Below, piece by piece: positions 15,511-24,401 of a stretch of DNA of 41,508 bases (position 1 is its first letter; the number at the start of each line of letters is the position of its first letter). This stretch comes from Pseudomonas sp. (GTDB lineage: Bacteria; Pseudomonadota; Gammaproteobacteria; Pseudomonadales; Pseudomonadaceae). The DNA lies in NCBI GenBank assembly GCA_016763285.1, contig JAESUC010000073.1:1-41508 (forward strand). The letters run 5' to 3'. The notes beneath the pieces were generated by a model. That model was not told the origin of the DNA. It searched no databases and was given only the letters and a program-made list of their open reading frames with translations. Made by a program: the position numbers and the translations under genes.

Positions 15511-18500
15511 TCAGCGCGGCATCATGCGCACGCCCTCCACATCCGTGAGCGGGTGTGGCCGGCCCAGATGATAGCCCTGGGCATAATCCACACCCAGCTC
15601 GCGCAGGCCTTCCAGAATGCCCTCACTTTCAACAAACTCTGCCACCGTCAGCAGCCCCATCTCGTGTCCGATGGTATTGATCGATGACACCATTGCCCGG
15701 GCGATGGGATCGGTTTCAATATCCTTGACGAAGACGCCGTCAATCTTGAGGAAATCCACCGGCAGGGTTTTCAGGTAGGCAAAGGAAGACAGCCCGGAAC
15801 CGAAATCGTCGAGCGCGAAGCGGCAGCCGATCGCCTTCAGCCGCTGCATGAAGATCACGGCGCGGCTGAGATTGGCAATGGCGCTGGTTTCGGTAATCTC
15901 GAAGCAGATGCACTGGGGCGGCACGCTATGCCTGGCCAGGGTTTCCAGCACGAACTCGAGAAAGCTGTCCTCGCCCAGGGACGCCGCAGACAGATTGATC
16001 GAGTAGGTCCCGGGCTCCTGCGGATGGCGGCGGCAGTAATCGCCGGTCCAGGCCAGGAAGTTACCTATCACCCAGCGATCAATCGCCGTGGCCATCGCAT
16101 ACCGCTCGGCTGCAGGCATGAAAGCACCCGGCGGGATCACGCTGCCGTCCTCTCCCAGCAAGCGTACCAGCACCTCGTAGCTGGGACTGGTCGACTTGCC
16201 GTTGACCTGCATGATCGGCTGTACATAAAGGCGCAGCAGATCTTCATCCAGCGCCTGACGGATACGGTTGACCCAGAGCATCTCACCGCGGCGCTCAAGC
16301 AACTGCTCGTCGTCCGCCTGATAGATATGAATGCGGTTGCGACCGGCGTCCTTGGCTGCATAGCAGGCACTGTCTGCGGCGCTCAGCAGGCGCCCCAGGG
16401 TTTCGCCGGCGGCAATCTGCACCAGCCCGATGCTGACCCCGATGGCGAAAGCCTTGCCCTCCCAGTTGAAACGGAACTCCTCGACCTGGGCGCGGATGCC
16501 ATCGACTATCGGCAGCGCCTCCTCCAGCGGGCACCCGGCCAGCAACAGGCCGAACTCGTCCCCGCCCAGGCGCGCCAGTACATCACTGCTGCGGATTCGG
16601 CCCTGGAACAGCTTGCTCAACTGACGCAGCAACTCGTCGCCAGCCGCATGGCCGCAGGTGTCATTGACGATCTTGAACTGATCCAGATCCATGTAACACA
16701 GTACCTGGTCGCCCCGCTCTTCGACCGACAGCGCCAGGGCGGCACCCACACGGCGTTCGAATTCGGCCCGGTTGGCCAGTCCGGTCAGGGTATCGTGGGC
16801 GGCCTGGTGCGAGAGCTCGCGGGCCAGTCGACGATTGACGGTCACGTCCCGGAAGGTCAGGACCGCGCCGATGATCCGCCCTTCCGCATCGCGGATGGGG
16901 GCGACAGCGTCCTGGATGGCGACATCGGATCCGTCCCGGCGCCGCAGGGTCAACCCGACGCCGTCCCGGCCGGCCGGCGGCTGCCGGTAGCGGCGTAGCA
17001 GCGCGGTAACCGGATTGCCCAGCACCGAGCCGCTGACCTCGTCATACAACCGGTATACCTCCTCCAGCGGACGCCCGGTGGCCTCTCCGCCCACCCAACC
17101 GGTCAGCTTCTCGGCCACCGGATTGATGTAGCGCACGCGGCCATCCGGCCCTGTGGTGATAACCCCGTCACCGATGGACGCAAGGGTGACCTGGGCCAAC
17201 ATCTTTTCCTGGTGCAGTTGTTGCTCGACCCGCCGCCGCTCGGTGATGTCGCGGATCATGCAGGTATAGACCTGGTCGTCGAAGCCGCCGCGGCTCACGG
17301 TCAGCTCGGCCACGAACTGCTCGTGACCATTGCGGCTGAACAGCACCTCCTGCTTCAGTTCGCCGCCGCTCACCGGTCGTGGCAGACCACCCCAGTCGTT
17401 TTCGGCAATCAGCCTGTGCAAGGGTTGCCCGAGCAGCTCCGCCGCGGGCATGCCGAAGAGTCGTTCGGCGCCCGGGTTGCAGCTGGCCAGCACCCCGTCC
17501 GGCGAGCAGGTGACAATACCATCGCGAATATCGCGAATGATCGATTGCGTGGTCCCCACGGCGCTCTGCAACGCGCGTATGACCTTGTTGTACTGGCCGG
17601 CGATCTGTCCGACCTCGGTGAAGGGTTCCACCGGCACCTCGCGGGCGAAATGCCCATCGTGCTGATGGGTCGCCATGGCTTCGAGCAGCTCGATCAATTC
17701 GGTTCGGGCCCCGTGCTCGGACACGTTCAGGCCCATCTGTTCCTCCTCCGGCGTGACCCTGAGGGGCAGCCAGCGGTTGATCAGTTTCAACACGATCCAG
17801 GTGACACCGAACGCCCAGAGCCCGGCGACGATCACCCCTTCGCCCTGGACCAGCAACTGCTCCCAACGGCTCAGGCCGGTTCCCAGACGCTCCATGTCGG
17901 CAAACAGCGCTACCGCCAGGGTGCCCCATATGCCGCTGGCCAGGTGGACCGGCACCGCGCCCACCGCATCGTCGATGCGCAGGCGGAACAGCAGGCGATC
18001 CGCCAGATACATGATCAGACTGCCGATCAGACCGATCAGCAGCGCCGAGCTGGCATCCACCACATGAGCGCTGGCGGTGATGGCTACCATGCCGGCGATC
18101 AGACCGTTGAGCGGGTAGACCGGATCGACCAGCCGCCAGCGCAACCAGGACAGCCCCATCCCGCCCAGAATACCCGCCACGCCGGCCAGCACCGTGTTGG
18201 CGATGATGCCGGGCACGCTGTGGTCGAAGCTGAAGGTACTGCCGCCATTGAAGCCGAACCAGCCAAACAGCAACAACAGGGCACCGAGCATGGCCAACGG
18301 CAGGTTGGAGCCGGGCAGACTGCGTCCATTGCGGTCCACGTCAAACCGGCCCTCCCGCGGGCCCAGCAGCAGGACGACCGCCAGGGCAATCCACCCACCC
18401 ACGCTGTGGACCACGGTGGAGCCGGCAAAATCGACAAAGCCTTTTTCCGCCAGCCAGCCCAGACCCTCGCTGAAACTGCCCGCCCAGGCCCAGTGACCAT

Positions 18501-18897
18501 AGAGGGGATAGATCAGGCCTGCCGCCAGCGCCGTGACCACCAGATACGCGCTGAACCGCATGCGTTCGGCAGCGGCACCCGAGACGATGGTGGCTGCGGT
18601 GGTACAGAACATGGCCTGGAACAGGAAGAAGGCCGACTGCCAGGTGTCGGTGAAGGGCAGCATGGTGAAGCCACCGCCGATCCAGCCAGCCTCGCTGGCG
18701 CCGAACATCAGGCCAAAGCCGAACAACCAATAGAGGAGGATGGCCACGCTCAGGTCGGCCATGTTCTTGACCGCCACATTGATGGCATTCTTGCTGCGCG
18801 TCAGTCCTGCTTCAAGACACAGAAAACCCAACTGCATGTTGAAGACCAGTCCGGCGCACAGTACGACCCAGAGTACATCCAGCATGTCCAACGGCAT
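15511..18897 (-). CDS. Ammonium transporter fused to PAS-PAS-GGDEF-EAL (c-di-GMP sensor-transporter)
   Basis: One uninterrupted 1128-residue frame. Residues ~1-390 are a complete Amt channel: pore twin histidines H164 and H318, a gate Phe at ~93, W136/W138 and D156 at the expected places, ending in the Amt C-terminal motif 'RVTPEEEQMGLNVSEHGA'. A linker (~395-445) leads to two PAS domains (~450-555 and ~565-690). The GGDEF domain (~695-855) has intact GGDEF (778-782) and an I-site RSSD (769-772). The EAL domain (~875-1120) has EVL (908-910), FEITE, DDFGSG, KID and the final AQGYHLGRP, so the phosphodiesterase residues are also intact. Expected role: ammonium passage or binding in the inner membrane controls c-di-GMP turnover. 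No glnK neighbour is seen. Confidence 0.93.
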   Translation of the reverse strand: MPLDMLDVLWVVLCAGLVFNMQLGFLCLEAGLTRSKNAINVAVKNMADLSVAILLYWLFGFGLMFGASEAGWIGGGFTMLPFTDTWQSAFFLFQAMFCTTAATIVSGAAAERMRFSAYLVVTALAAGLIYPLYGHWAWAGSFSEGLGWLAEKGFVDFAGSTVVHSVGGWIALAVVLLLGPREGRFDVDRNGRSLPGSNLPLAMLGALLLLFGWFGFNGGSTFSFDHSVPGIIANTVLAGVAGILGGMGLSWLRWRLVDPVYPLNGLIAGMVAITASAHVVDASSALLIGLIGSLIMYLADRLLFRLRIDDAVGAVPVHLASGIWGTLAVALFADMERLGTGLSRWEQLLVQGEGVIVAGLWAFGVTWIVLKLINRWLPLRVTPEEEQMGLNVSEHGARTELIELLEAMATHQHDGHFAREVPVEPFTEVGQIAGQYNKVIRALQSAVGTTQSIIRDIRDGIVTCSPDGVLASCNPGAERLFGMPAAELLGQPLHRLIAENDWGGLPRPVSGGELKQEVLFSRNGHEQFVAELTVSRGGFDDQVYTCMIRDITERRRVEQQLHQEKMLAQVTLASIGDGVITTGPDGRVRYINPVAEKLTGWVGGEATGRPLEEVYRLYDEVSGSVLGNPVTALLRRYRQPPAGRDGVGLTLRRRDGSDVAIQDAVAPIRDAEGRIIGAVLTFRDVTVNRRLARELSHQAAHDTLTGLANRAEFERRVGAALALSVEERGDQVLCYMDLDQFKIVNDTCGHAAGDELLRQLSKLFQGRIRSSDVLARLGGDEFGLLLAGCPLEEALPIVDGIRAQVEEFRFNWEGKAFAIGVSIGLVQIAAGETLGRLLSAADSACYAAKDAGRNRIHIYQADDEQLLERRGEMLWVNRIRQALDEDLLRLYVQPIMQVNGKSTSPSYEVLVRLLGEDGSVIPPGAFMPAAERYAMATAIDRWVIGNFLAWTGDYCRRHPQEPGTYSINLSAASLGEDSFLEFVLETLARHSVPPQCICFEITETSAIANLSRAVIFMQRLKAIGCRFALDDFGSGLSSFAYLKTLPVDFLKIDGVFVKDIETDPIARAMVSSINTIGHEMGLLTVAEFVESEGILEGLRELGVDYAQGYHLGRPHPLTDVEGVRMMPR

Positions 18898-19042
18898 CGC
18901 GACACCTGCAAGCCAACACAGCTATGGCACTTTGATGGCGCACCGTCGTCCTGATAGCACCAAAAAAGCGCAAGATCGATGTGCCAGACAGCACATCGGC
19001 TCGTTACAGTGCAGGAGAATGCAGAATATGTACCACTTTGAC

Positions 19043-19063
19043 CGGGCGACAGAATGTCGCCCG
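19043..19063 (-). terminator. Perfect hairpin after the CurA-like gene
   Basis: CGGGCGACA (19043-19051) and TGTCGCCCG (19055-19063) pair perfectly around a three-base loop. It starts 23 bp beyond the stop of the CurA-like reductase and lies upstream of the Amt fusion gene on the same strand. No T-run follows, so it may stabilise the 3' end or act as an operator instead of terminating by itself. Confidence 0.45.
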
Positions 19064-19086
19064 ATCGGGGGGAAGACAGGTGCTGG

Positions 19087-20112
19087 TCAGTCGGCGATAT
19101 GCACCAGCTGTTTGCCGAAGTTACGGCCCTTGAGCATGCCCTTGAAGGCGTCAACCGCGTTGTCCAGACCTTCGGCCACGGTCTCGCTGTACTTGAGCTT
19201 GCCGGAGGCAATCTGCTCGGCCAGGTGCGCGGTGATTTCCTGGTGCTGGTCCTGCCATTCGGTGACCAGGAAGAAGCGGTGCTCGGGCTTGTTCTCGCCC
19301 ATGGCGCCAAACACGTGGAAAGGCGTCTCGACCTTGCTGGCATCCTCGGCGTTATAGGCGGAAACGTAGCCGCAGACCGGTACGCGCGAACCGACGTTGA
19401 GCAACTTGGCCACTGCGCGGGTCACTTCACCACCGACGTTCTCGAAGTACACATCGATGCCGTCCGGGCAGGCCGCTTTCAGGTCGGCTTCCAGGTTGCC
19501 GGCCTTGTAATCGACGCAGGCGTCAAAGCCCAGCTCCTCGACCACATAGCGGCACTTCTTCTCGCCGCCGGCCACACCCACTACGCGGCAACCCAGCTGC
19601 TTGGCAGTCTGCCCTACCACGGTGCCCACCGGGCCCGAAGCAGCAGACACCACCACGGTCTCGCCGGCCTTGGGCTTGCCCACATAGGTCAGGCCGCAGT
19701 AACCGGTACGGCCCGGCATACCGGCCACACCCAGGTAGGCCTGCAGCGGTACGCCCTGATCCTTGATCTTGTAGACCATCGGCGCATCACCGGGGATGAT
19801 CGAATATTCCTGCCAGCCGGAATAGCTGGTGACCACATCGCCGACGGCGTAGTTCGGCGACTTCGACTCCACCACGCGGCCTACACTTTCGCCAACAATC
19901 GGCGCACCGATCTCGATCGGATCCATATAGCCCTTGCTGTCATTCATACGCGGGCGCATATAGGGATCGAGAGACAGCCACAGGGTCTGGAGCAGCACTT
20001 CGCCGTCTTTCAGCTCACGCACCGGCTCTTCGCGGATGACCAGATCGTCGTCGGCAATTTCGCCCTGGGGACGCTTGTTGAGTACTACTTTGCGATTGGT
20101 GTAGGCAGTCAT
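19087..20112 (-). CDS. NADP-dependent MDR oxidoreductase, CurA/leukotriene B4 dehydrogenase-like
   Basis: The product has 341 residues, a zinc-free medium-chain reductase. The NADP(H) loop is AASGPVG (157-163). 'GCRVVGVAGGEKKC' follows with basic residues suited to the 2'-phosphate, and 'DVYFENVGGEV' is a family signature. Relatives reduce alpha,beta-unsaturated carbonyl compounds (enones, curcumin, lipid aldehydes). ATG 20112 is used because GAGG lies six bases upstream; the frame extends to 20196 but through the promoter. The promoter carries a TetR-type operator shared with the thioesterase operon, suggesting induction by a common ligand, perhaps a reactive carbonyl or acyl compound. Confidence 0.9.
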   Translation of the reverse strand: MTAYTNRKVVLNKRPQGEIADDDLVIREEPVRELKDGEVLLQTLWLSLDPYMRPRMNDSKGYMDPIEIGAPIVGESVGRVVESKSPNYAVGDVVTSYSGWQEYSIIPGDAPMVYKIKDQGVPLQAYLGVAGMPGRTGYCGLTYVGKPKAGETVVVSAASGPVGTVVGQTAKQLGCRVVGVAGGEKKCRYVVEELGFDACVDYKAGNLEADLKAACPDGIDVYFENVGGEVTRAVAKLLNVGSRVPVCGYVSAYNAEDASKVETPFHVFGAMGENKPEHRFFLVTEWQDQHQEITAHLAEQIASGKLKYSETVAEGLDNAVDAFKGMLKGRNFGKQLVHIAD

Positions 20113-20168
20113 GGGAGGCCTCGCTTGAACAGGAATGGGAAAAGGGCTGGATAAGCCCGGACCGCACG

Positions 20169-20196
20169 ATAATAGACCAGTCAGTGTATAAGTCAC
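20169..20196 (-). promoter_or_regulatory. Putative promoter of the CurA-like reductase gene
   Basis: On the minus strand, GTGACT (20191-20196), a 16-bp spacer and TATTAT (20169-20174) lie 56 bp upstream of the ATG. The spacer is filled by the operator candidate 20173-20190. Confidence 0.5.
20173..20190 (+). promoter_or_regulatory. Candidate LmrA/YxaF-type TetR operator, copy 2
   Basis: The site reads TAGACCAGTCAGTGTATA. Its first ten bases are identical to copy 1, and TAGAC-N6-GTGTA forms an imperfect dyad. It occupies the -35/-10 spacer of the CurA-like promoter. The AT-rich half is displaced by two bases compared with copy 1. Confidence 0.55.
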
Positions 20197-20272
20197 GGAA
20201 TGCGCGGGTACTATTCACCGGGCTGATTCCCGGCTAGTTGGCGCCCCGAAACGGCGGAAAGCCCGCACCCGA

Positions 20273-21337
20273 TCAGGCTACGTCCCGGCTAACCAGCTGA
20301 TTGCGGCCCGCTGCCTTGCCGTAATAGAGACGGCGGTCCGCATTGCGATACAGTACCGAGGCGTTTTCGCCATCGGTCGGCCACTGGGCCAGACCGAAGG
20401 TGGCAGACAGCGGGACGCGCTGACCTTCATGCTTCAGTTCGCTATCGGCAATGCGGCCACGCAGATCCTCGACCAGGGGTATTGCCGCTTCCATGTCGAT
20501 ATTGCCCAGCACGATGCCAAATTCCTCTCCACCCATGCGACCCATGAAATCGGTCGCCCGCAAACGTTCGGTCAGACAATTGCAGATATGCTGCAGGGCT
20601 GCATCGCCGACATCATGCCCCCAGCGGTCATTCACTTTCTTGAACAGGTCAACGTCGAGAATGACCAGGACAAAGGGCGCATGGGTGCGCGACGACTCCT
20701 GGATACTGCGCTCCAGATAGGCCTGAAAGCGCCCGCGATTGGCCACACCCGTGAGCGCATCGGTATCGGCCATGGCTTGCAGCGCATGTTGCGCAGCGGC
20801 TCGACGCCCCTCGTACAGATGCACGAAGACCAGCACCAGCAAGCCGGAGAGTGCAGCGTTGCCCAGGTCGATCCAGCCCGCTGCAGCTTCAGGGATGCCA
20901 TAGCGCGTGAGGTATGCCAGCGCCACCAGTACCACCACCGGGGTCGCGAGCATGAACCCGGCGGCACGGCCCAGGAGCAGATAGGACAGAATGGGGACCA
21001 GATAGACCCAGACGAAAGCGACGGGCGAAGCGCCTGGCATCACGATGATGTAGACCAGAAAGCAGAACAGCGGAATCAGATAGACATAGACCCACAAGGT
21101 TACATTGCGCGCGCGCTGGGCCAGACCCGAGGCGTAGAACAGCAGAATCGAGGCGGTCACTTCCACCGCAGCCAGCAGATAGCGACCCTCGATGGTCTGC
21201 AGCAGAGCAAAGAAGGCCAGGGTGCACCCACTGATGATGCAGATCAGACGGAGCAGCGAGCGCTGATCCGCGTCGGCCAGGCCACTGCTCTTGGTCAGCG
21301 ATCTCCTGCCCCGTATGCGCTCCCTGAAACCTGGCAT
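20273..21337 (-). CDS. Membrane-anchored diguanylate cyclase
   Basis: The product has 354 residues. Five or six hydrophobic segments lie at ~28-175, followed by a cytoplasmic GGDEF domain (~185-350). The active site is GGEEF (269-273), a functional variant, and the inhibitory I-site is RATD (260-263). It should make c-di-GMP from two GTP in response to a membrane signal. No recognised sensor domain is evident in the membrane part. GGGAAG lies four to five bases upstream of ATG 21337. It neighbours the Amt-GGDEF-EAL gene, but they are separated by the CurA-like gene and are probably transcribed independently. Confidence 0.9.
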   Translation of the reverse strand: MPGFRERIRGRRSLTKSSGLADADQRSLLRLICIISGCTLAFFALLQTIEGRYLLAAVEVTASILLFYASGLAQRARNVTLWVYVYLIPLFCFLVYIIVMPGASPVAFVWVYLVPILSYLLLGRAAGFMLATPVVVLVALAYLTRYGIPEAAAGWIDLGNAALSGLLVLVFVHLYEGRRAAAQHALQAMADTDALTGVANRGRFQAYLERSIQESSRTHAPFVLVILDVDLFKKVNDRWGHDVGDAALQHICNCLTERLRATDFMGRMGGEEFGIVLGNIDMEAAIPLVEDLRGRIADSELKHEGQRVPLSATFGLAQWPTDGENASVLYRNADRRLYYGKAAGRNQLVSRDVA

Positions 21338-21409
21338 ATATCTTCCCGATCCGGACCCCGGTTGGCGGCGCTTATCGTTCTGGCAGCAATGGACCCGTTC
21401 AGCGGGTTG

Positions 21410-21952
21410 TCAGTTTTCTGCAAGCGCAGCTATATGTTCGTCCTTGAGTCTTACATAGTTTCCTGCCGTGTAGGTAAAGAAGCTCATCTCCTTCTCGGTC
21501 AGGGGCCGCACCTGCCGGGCCGGGCTGCCCATATACAGATAGCCAGATTCCAGCGTGCGCTGGGCCGGCACCAGGCTGCCGGCGCCAAGGATGACATCGT
21601 CTTCGATCACCGCCCCGTCCATGACGATGCTGCCCATGCCAATCAGCACCCGGCTACCCACGCTGCAACCGTGCAGCAATACCTTGTGGCCCACGGTCAC
21701 ATCATCGCCGATCCGCAGCGGGTAACCGTCGGGATTGAAGGGGCCGGCATGGGTAATGTGCAGCACGCTGGCGTCCTGAATACTGCTGCGGGCACCAATG
21801 CGAATGCTGTGCATGTCGCCGCGGATCACCGTCTGCGGCCAGACCGAACAGTCATCGCCGAGCTCCACATCGCCGATTATCACTGCGGTCGGGTCGACAA
21901 AGACCGCATGACCCAGGAGAGGCTGTTTACCGCGGAAGGCGCGAATCATCAT
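21410..21952 (-). CDS. Gamma-class carbonic anhydrase family protein (YrdA-like)
   Basis: The product has 180 residues and a left-handed beta-helix built from hexapeptide repeats such as VIIGDV, CSVWPQ and VLIGMG. Metal ligands of the gamma-CA family are present: H65 (SVLH), H89 and H94 (VGHKVLLHG). The shorter relatives such as YrdA often lack measurable CO2 hydration, so activity is uncertain. ATG 21952 is chosen over an upstream frame start at 22030 because GGAG lies eight bases upstream. Divergent from prlC, with 128 bp between starts. Confidence 0.9.
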   Translation of the reverse strand: MMIRAFRGKQPLLGHAVFVDPTAVIIGDVELGDDCSVWPQTVIRGDMHSIRIGARSSIQDASVLHITHAGPFNPDGYPLRIGDDVTVGHKVLLHGCSVGSRVLIGMGSIVMDGAVIEDDVILGAGSLVPAQRTLESGYLYMGSPARQVRPLTEKEMSFFTYTAGNYVRLKDEHIAALAEN

Positions 21953-22080
21953 GTTCTTTTCTCCATTGGGGAAAGCTCTTGATACCATTAAATAAAACCA
22001 CTGGCCGTGCGTGACGGTCGGATGTTTCATATCATGATGGTTATCTAGCCTGAACGCATCCCGAGAGGAATTCCAGAATC

Positions 22081-24123
22081 ATGTCCAACCCCTTGCTGCA
22101 ACCCTACGACCTGCCCCCCTTCAGCAGCATCCGTGCCGAGCATGTGAAGCCTGCCATCGGGCAGGTATTGGCCGACAGCCGGGCCCGCCTGAAGGCGTTG
22201 CTGGACAATCCACCGGCCAGCTGGAGCTGGGAAACGCTGATAGAACCACTGGATGAAATGGGTGAACAGCTGTCCCGTGCCTGGTCTCCGGTGAGCCACC
22301 TGAATGCCGTGATGAACACGCCGGAGCTGCGCGAGGCCTACAACGGCTGTCTGCCGTTGCTGAGTGAGTTCAGCACCGAGCTGGGGCAGAACCAGAAGCT
22401 TTTCGAGGCCTACAGCCAGCTCGCCGACAGCGATGACTTTGCCAGCCTCGACGAAGCGCAACAGACGATCGTCAGGCATGCCCTGCGTGACTTCCGGCTG
22501 TCCGGTATTGCGCTGAATCCGGCCGGTCAGAAGCGCTACGGCGAGCTGCAGCTGCGCCTGTCCGATCTGCAAAGCCGCTTCTCCAACCAGGTGATGGACG
22601 CGACCCAGGCCTGGAGCCGACATATCACCGATGCGGGTCTGCTGGACGGGCTGCCCGAGTCGGCCATGGCCCAGGCCCGCCAGGCGGCGCAGGCCAAGGA
22701 ACTTGAGGGCTGGCTGATCAACCTGGAGTTCCCCAGCTACTATGCGGTCATGACCTATGCCCATGATCGGGCCCTGCGCGAGGAGGTATACACCGCCTAC
22801 AGCACCCGGGCGTCGGATCAGGGTCCGAACGCCGGCGAGTTCGACAACGGCCCGCTGATCGACGAGATCCTGGCCCTGCGCCAGGAACTGGCCGAGCTGC
22901 TGGGCTACGCCAATTACGCCGAGCTGTCCCTGGCGACCAAAATGGCCGAGAGCACGGACCAGGTGGTCGGCTTCCTGCGCGATCTGGGCCAACGCAGCAA
23001 ACCCTTTGCCGAACAGGACCTGCAAGCCCTGAAAGCCTACGCCGCGGAAAAGGGCTGCGCGGACCTGCAGAGCTGGGACGTCGGCTATTACAGTGAGCAG
23101 CTCCGCCAGCACCGCTATGCCATCTCCCAGGAAGAACTCAAGCCCTACTTCCCGATCGACCGGGTACTGCAGGGCATGTTCGGCGTGGTGGAGAAACTCT
23201 ATGGCATCCAGCTGCGCGAAACCTCCGACTTTGATCGCTGGCATCCCGATGCGCGCCTGTTCGAGGTGATCGAGCAGGGTGAGGTCACCGGCCAGTTCTT
23301 TCTTGATCTCTACGCCCGCAGCCACAAGCGCGGCGGCGCCTGGATGGACGGCTGCCGGGACCGTCGGCGTCTGCCCGGCGGCGCGCTGCAGCGACCGATC
23401 GCCTACCTGGTGTGCAACTTTACGCCAGCGGTCGGTGGCAAACCGGCGCTGCTGACCCACGATGAAGTCACCACGCTGTTCCACGAGTTCGGCCATGGCC
23501 TGCACCATCTGCTGACCCAGGTCGACTATCCCGCCGCGTCGGGCATCAACGGGGTCGCCTGGGACGCCGTCGAGCTGCCCAGCCAGTTCATGGAAAACTG
23601 GTGCTGGGAACCCGAGGGTCTGGCACTTATCTCCGGTCATTACGAAAGCGGCGAACCGCTGCCCCAGGATCTGCTCGACAAGATGCTCGCCGCACGCAAC
23701 TTCCAGTCGGGACTGGGCATGCTGCGTCAGATCGAGTTCTCCCTGTTCGACTTCCTGCTGCATCGCCGCGAGGATCCCGAGCTCAGCGCCCAGCAGGTGC
23801 TTGACCAGGTCCGCGACGAGGTGGCGGTGTTCAGGCCGCCGGCGTTCAATCGGTTCCAGAATGGCTTCAGCCATATCTTTGCGGGCGGCTATGCTGCGGG
23901 CTATTACAGCTACAAATGGGCCGAGGTGCTTTCGGCGGATGCGTTTTCGCGTTTCGAAGAAGAGGGCGTGCTCAATACCGATACCGGGCGGGCGTTCCGC
24001 GAAGAGATCCTCGCCCGCGGCGGCAGCCGTGAACCCATGGAGCTGTTTGTCGCCTTCCGCGGCCGCGAGCCGAAGATCGATGCCCTGCTGCGCCACAGCG
24101 GTCTCACCGGGGAAGCGGCATGA
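22081..24123 (+). CDS. prlC: Oligopeptidase A (M3 family zinc metallopeptidase)
   Basis: The product has 680 residues, the normal length for OpdA/PrlC. The zinc site is HEFGH at 468-472 with the downstream 'ELPSQFMENWCWE' supplying the third ligand Glu; 'AGYYSYKWAEVLSADAF' is the late M3 signature. It degrades short peptides, including signal-peptide fragments, in the cytoplasm. The N-terminal 'NPLLQPYDLPPFSSI' is characteristic of this subfamily. AGGAA lies about ten bases before ATG 22081. It shares ATGA (24120-24123) with yheV, the arrangement seen in many gammaproteobacteria. Confidence 0.96.
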   Translation: MSNPLLQPYDLPPFSSIRAEHVKPAIGQVLADSRARLKALLDNPPASWSWETLIEPLDEMGEQLSRAWSPVSHLNAVMNTPELREAYNGCLPLLSEFSTELGQNQKLFEAYSQLADSDDFASLDEAQQTIVRHALRDFRLSGIALNPAGQKRYGELQLRLSDLQSRFSNQVMDATQAWSRHITDAGLLDGLPESAMAQARQAAQAKELEGWLINLEFPSYYAVMTYAHDRALREEVYTAYSTRASDQGPNAGEFDNGPLIDEILALRQELAELLGYANYAELSLATKMAESTDQVVGFLRDLGQRSKPFAEQDLQALKAYAAEKGCADLQSWDVGYYSEQLRQHRYAISQEELKPYFPIDRVLQGMFGVVEKLYGIQLRETSDFDRWHPDARLFEVIEQGEVTGQFFLDLYARSHKRGGAWMDGCRDRRRLPGGALQRPIAYLVCNFTPAVGGKPALLTHDEVTTLFHEFGHGLHHLLTQVDYPAASGINGVAWDAVELPSQFMENWCWEPEGLALISGHYESGEPLPQDLLDKMLAARNFQSGLGMLRQIEFSLFDFLLHRREDPELSAQQVLDQVRDEVAVFRPPAFNRFQNGFSHIFAGGYAAGYYSYKWAEVLSADAFSRFEEEGVLNTDTGRAFREEILARGGSREPMELFVAFRGREPKIDALLRHSGLTGEAA

Positions 24124-24383
24124 GCGATCAGCCGATCATCAAGCGCTTCATCGCCGGGGCAGTGTGCCCGGCCTGCACCCAGATGGACACGATCCGGACC
24201 TTCGAGGACGAGGGCCGACCGGCCCGGGAGTGTGTCAGCTGCGGTTATGCCGATACCCTGGACGAGCGCGGCAACGCGGTTCCGCGCGAGGTGCCGACGC
24301 GGGTCAGCAAGCCCAAGGCCGCCCCGGAGAAAAAAGTGCAGACGGTGCAGTTTTTCCCCAACCCCAAGCTCAAGAAGAAGTAG
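24120..24383 (+). CDS. yheV: YheV family zinc-ribbon protein
   Basis: The product has 87 residues. Two Cys pairs, C16-x2-C19 and C38-x2-C41, form a zinc ribbon, and the basic C-terminus 'NPKLKKK' is typical of YheV. Function is unknown. Translation is coupled to prlC by a four-base overlap. It is convergent with the next gene, 18 bp between stops. Confidence 0.92.
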   Translation: MSDQPIIKRFIAGAVCPACTQMDTIRTFEDEGRPARECVSCGYADTLDERGNAVPREVPTRVSKPKAAPEKKVQTVQFFPNPKLKKK

Positions 24384-24401
24384 GACTGCCCAGGGTGCGT
24401 C

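Noticed and set aside
15505-15519. CCGCGC-TCA-GCGCGG hairpin across the stop codon of the Amt fusion gene
   Set aside because: Only six base pairs and no T-run; expected by chance in GC-rich DNA.
17212-18954. 580-codon open frame antisense to the Amt part of the fusion
   Set aside because: Same effect of codon bias; the Amt frame on the other strand carries all family motifs.
18970-18986. Sigma-54-like site TGGCAC...CTTGC on the minus strand upstream of the Amt fusion
   Set aside because: The distance between the GG and GC elements is two bases too long for the fixed -24/-12 spacing.
21051-21058. TAGACCAG inside the diguanylate cyclase gene
   Set aside because: It is in coding sequence and shows that an eight-base match occurs by chance; only the ten-base core in promoters was kept.
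22045-24096. 683-codon open frame antisense to prlC
   Set aside because: Mirror frame of a certain M3 peptidase gene; composition is typical of antisense reading and there is no ribosome site.
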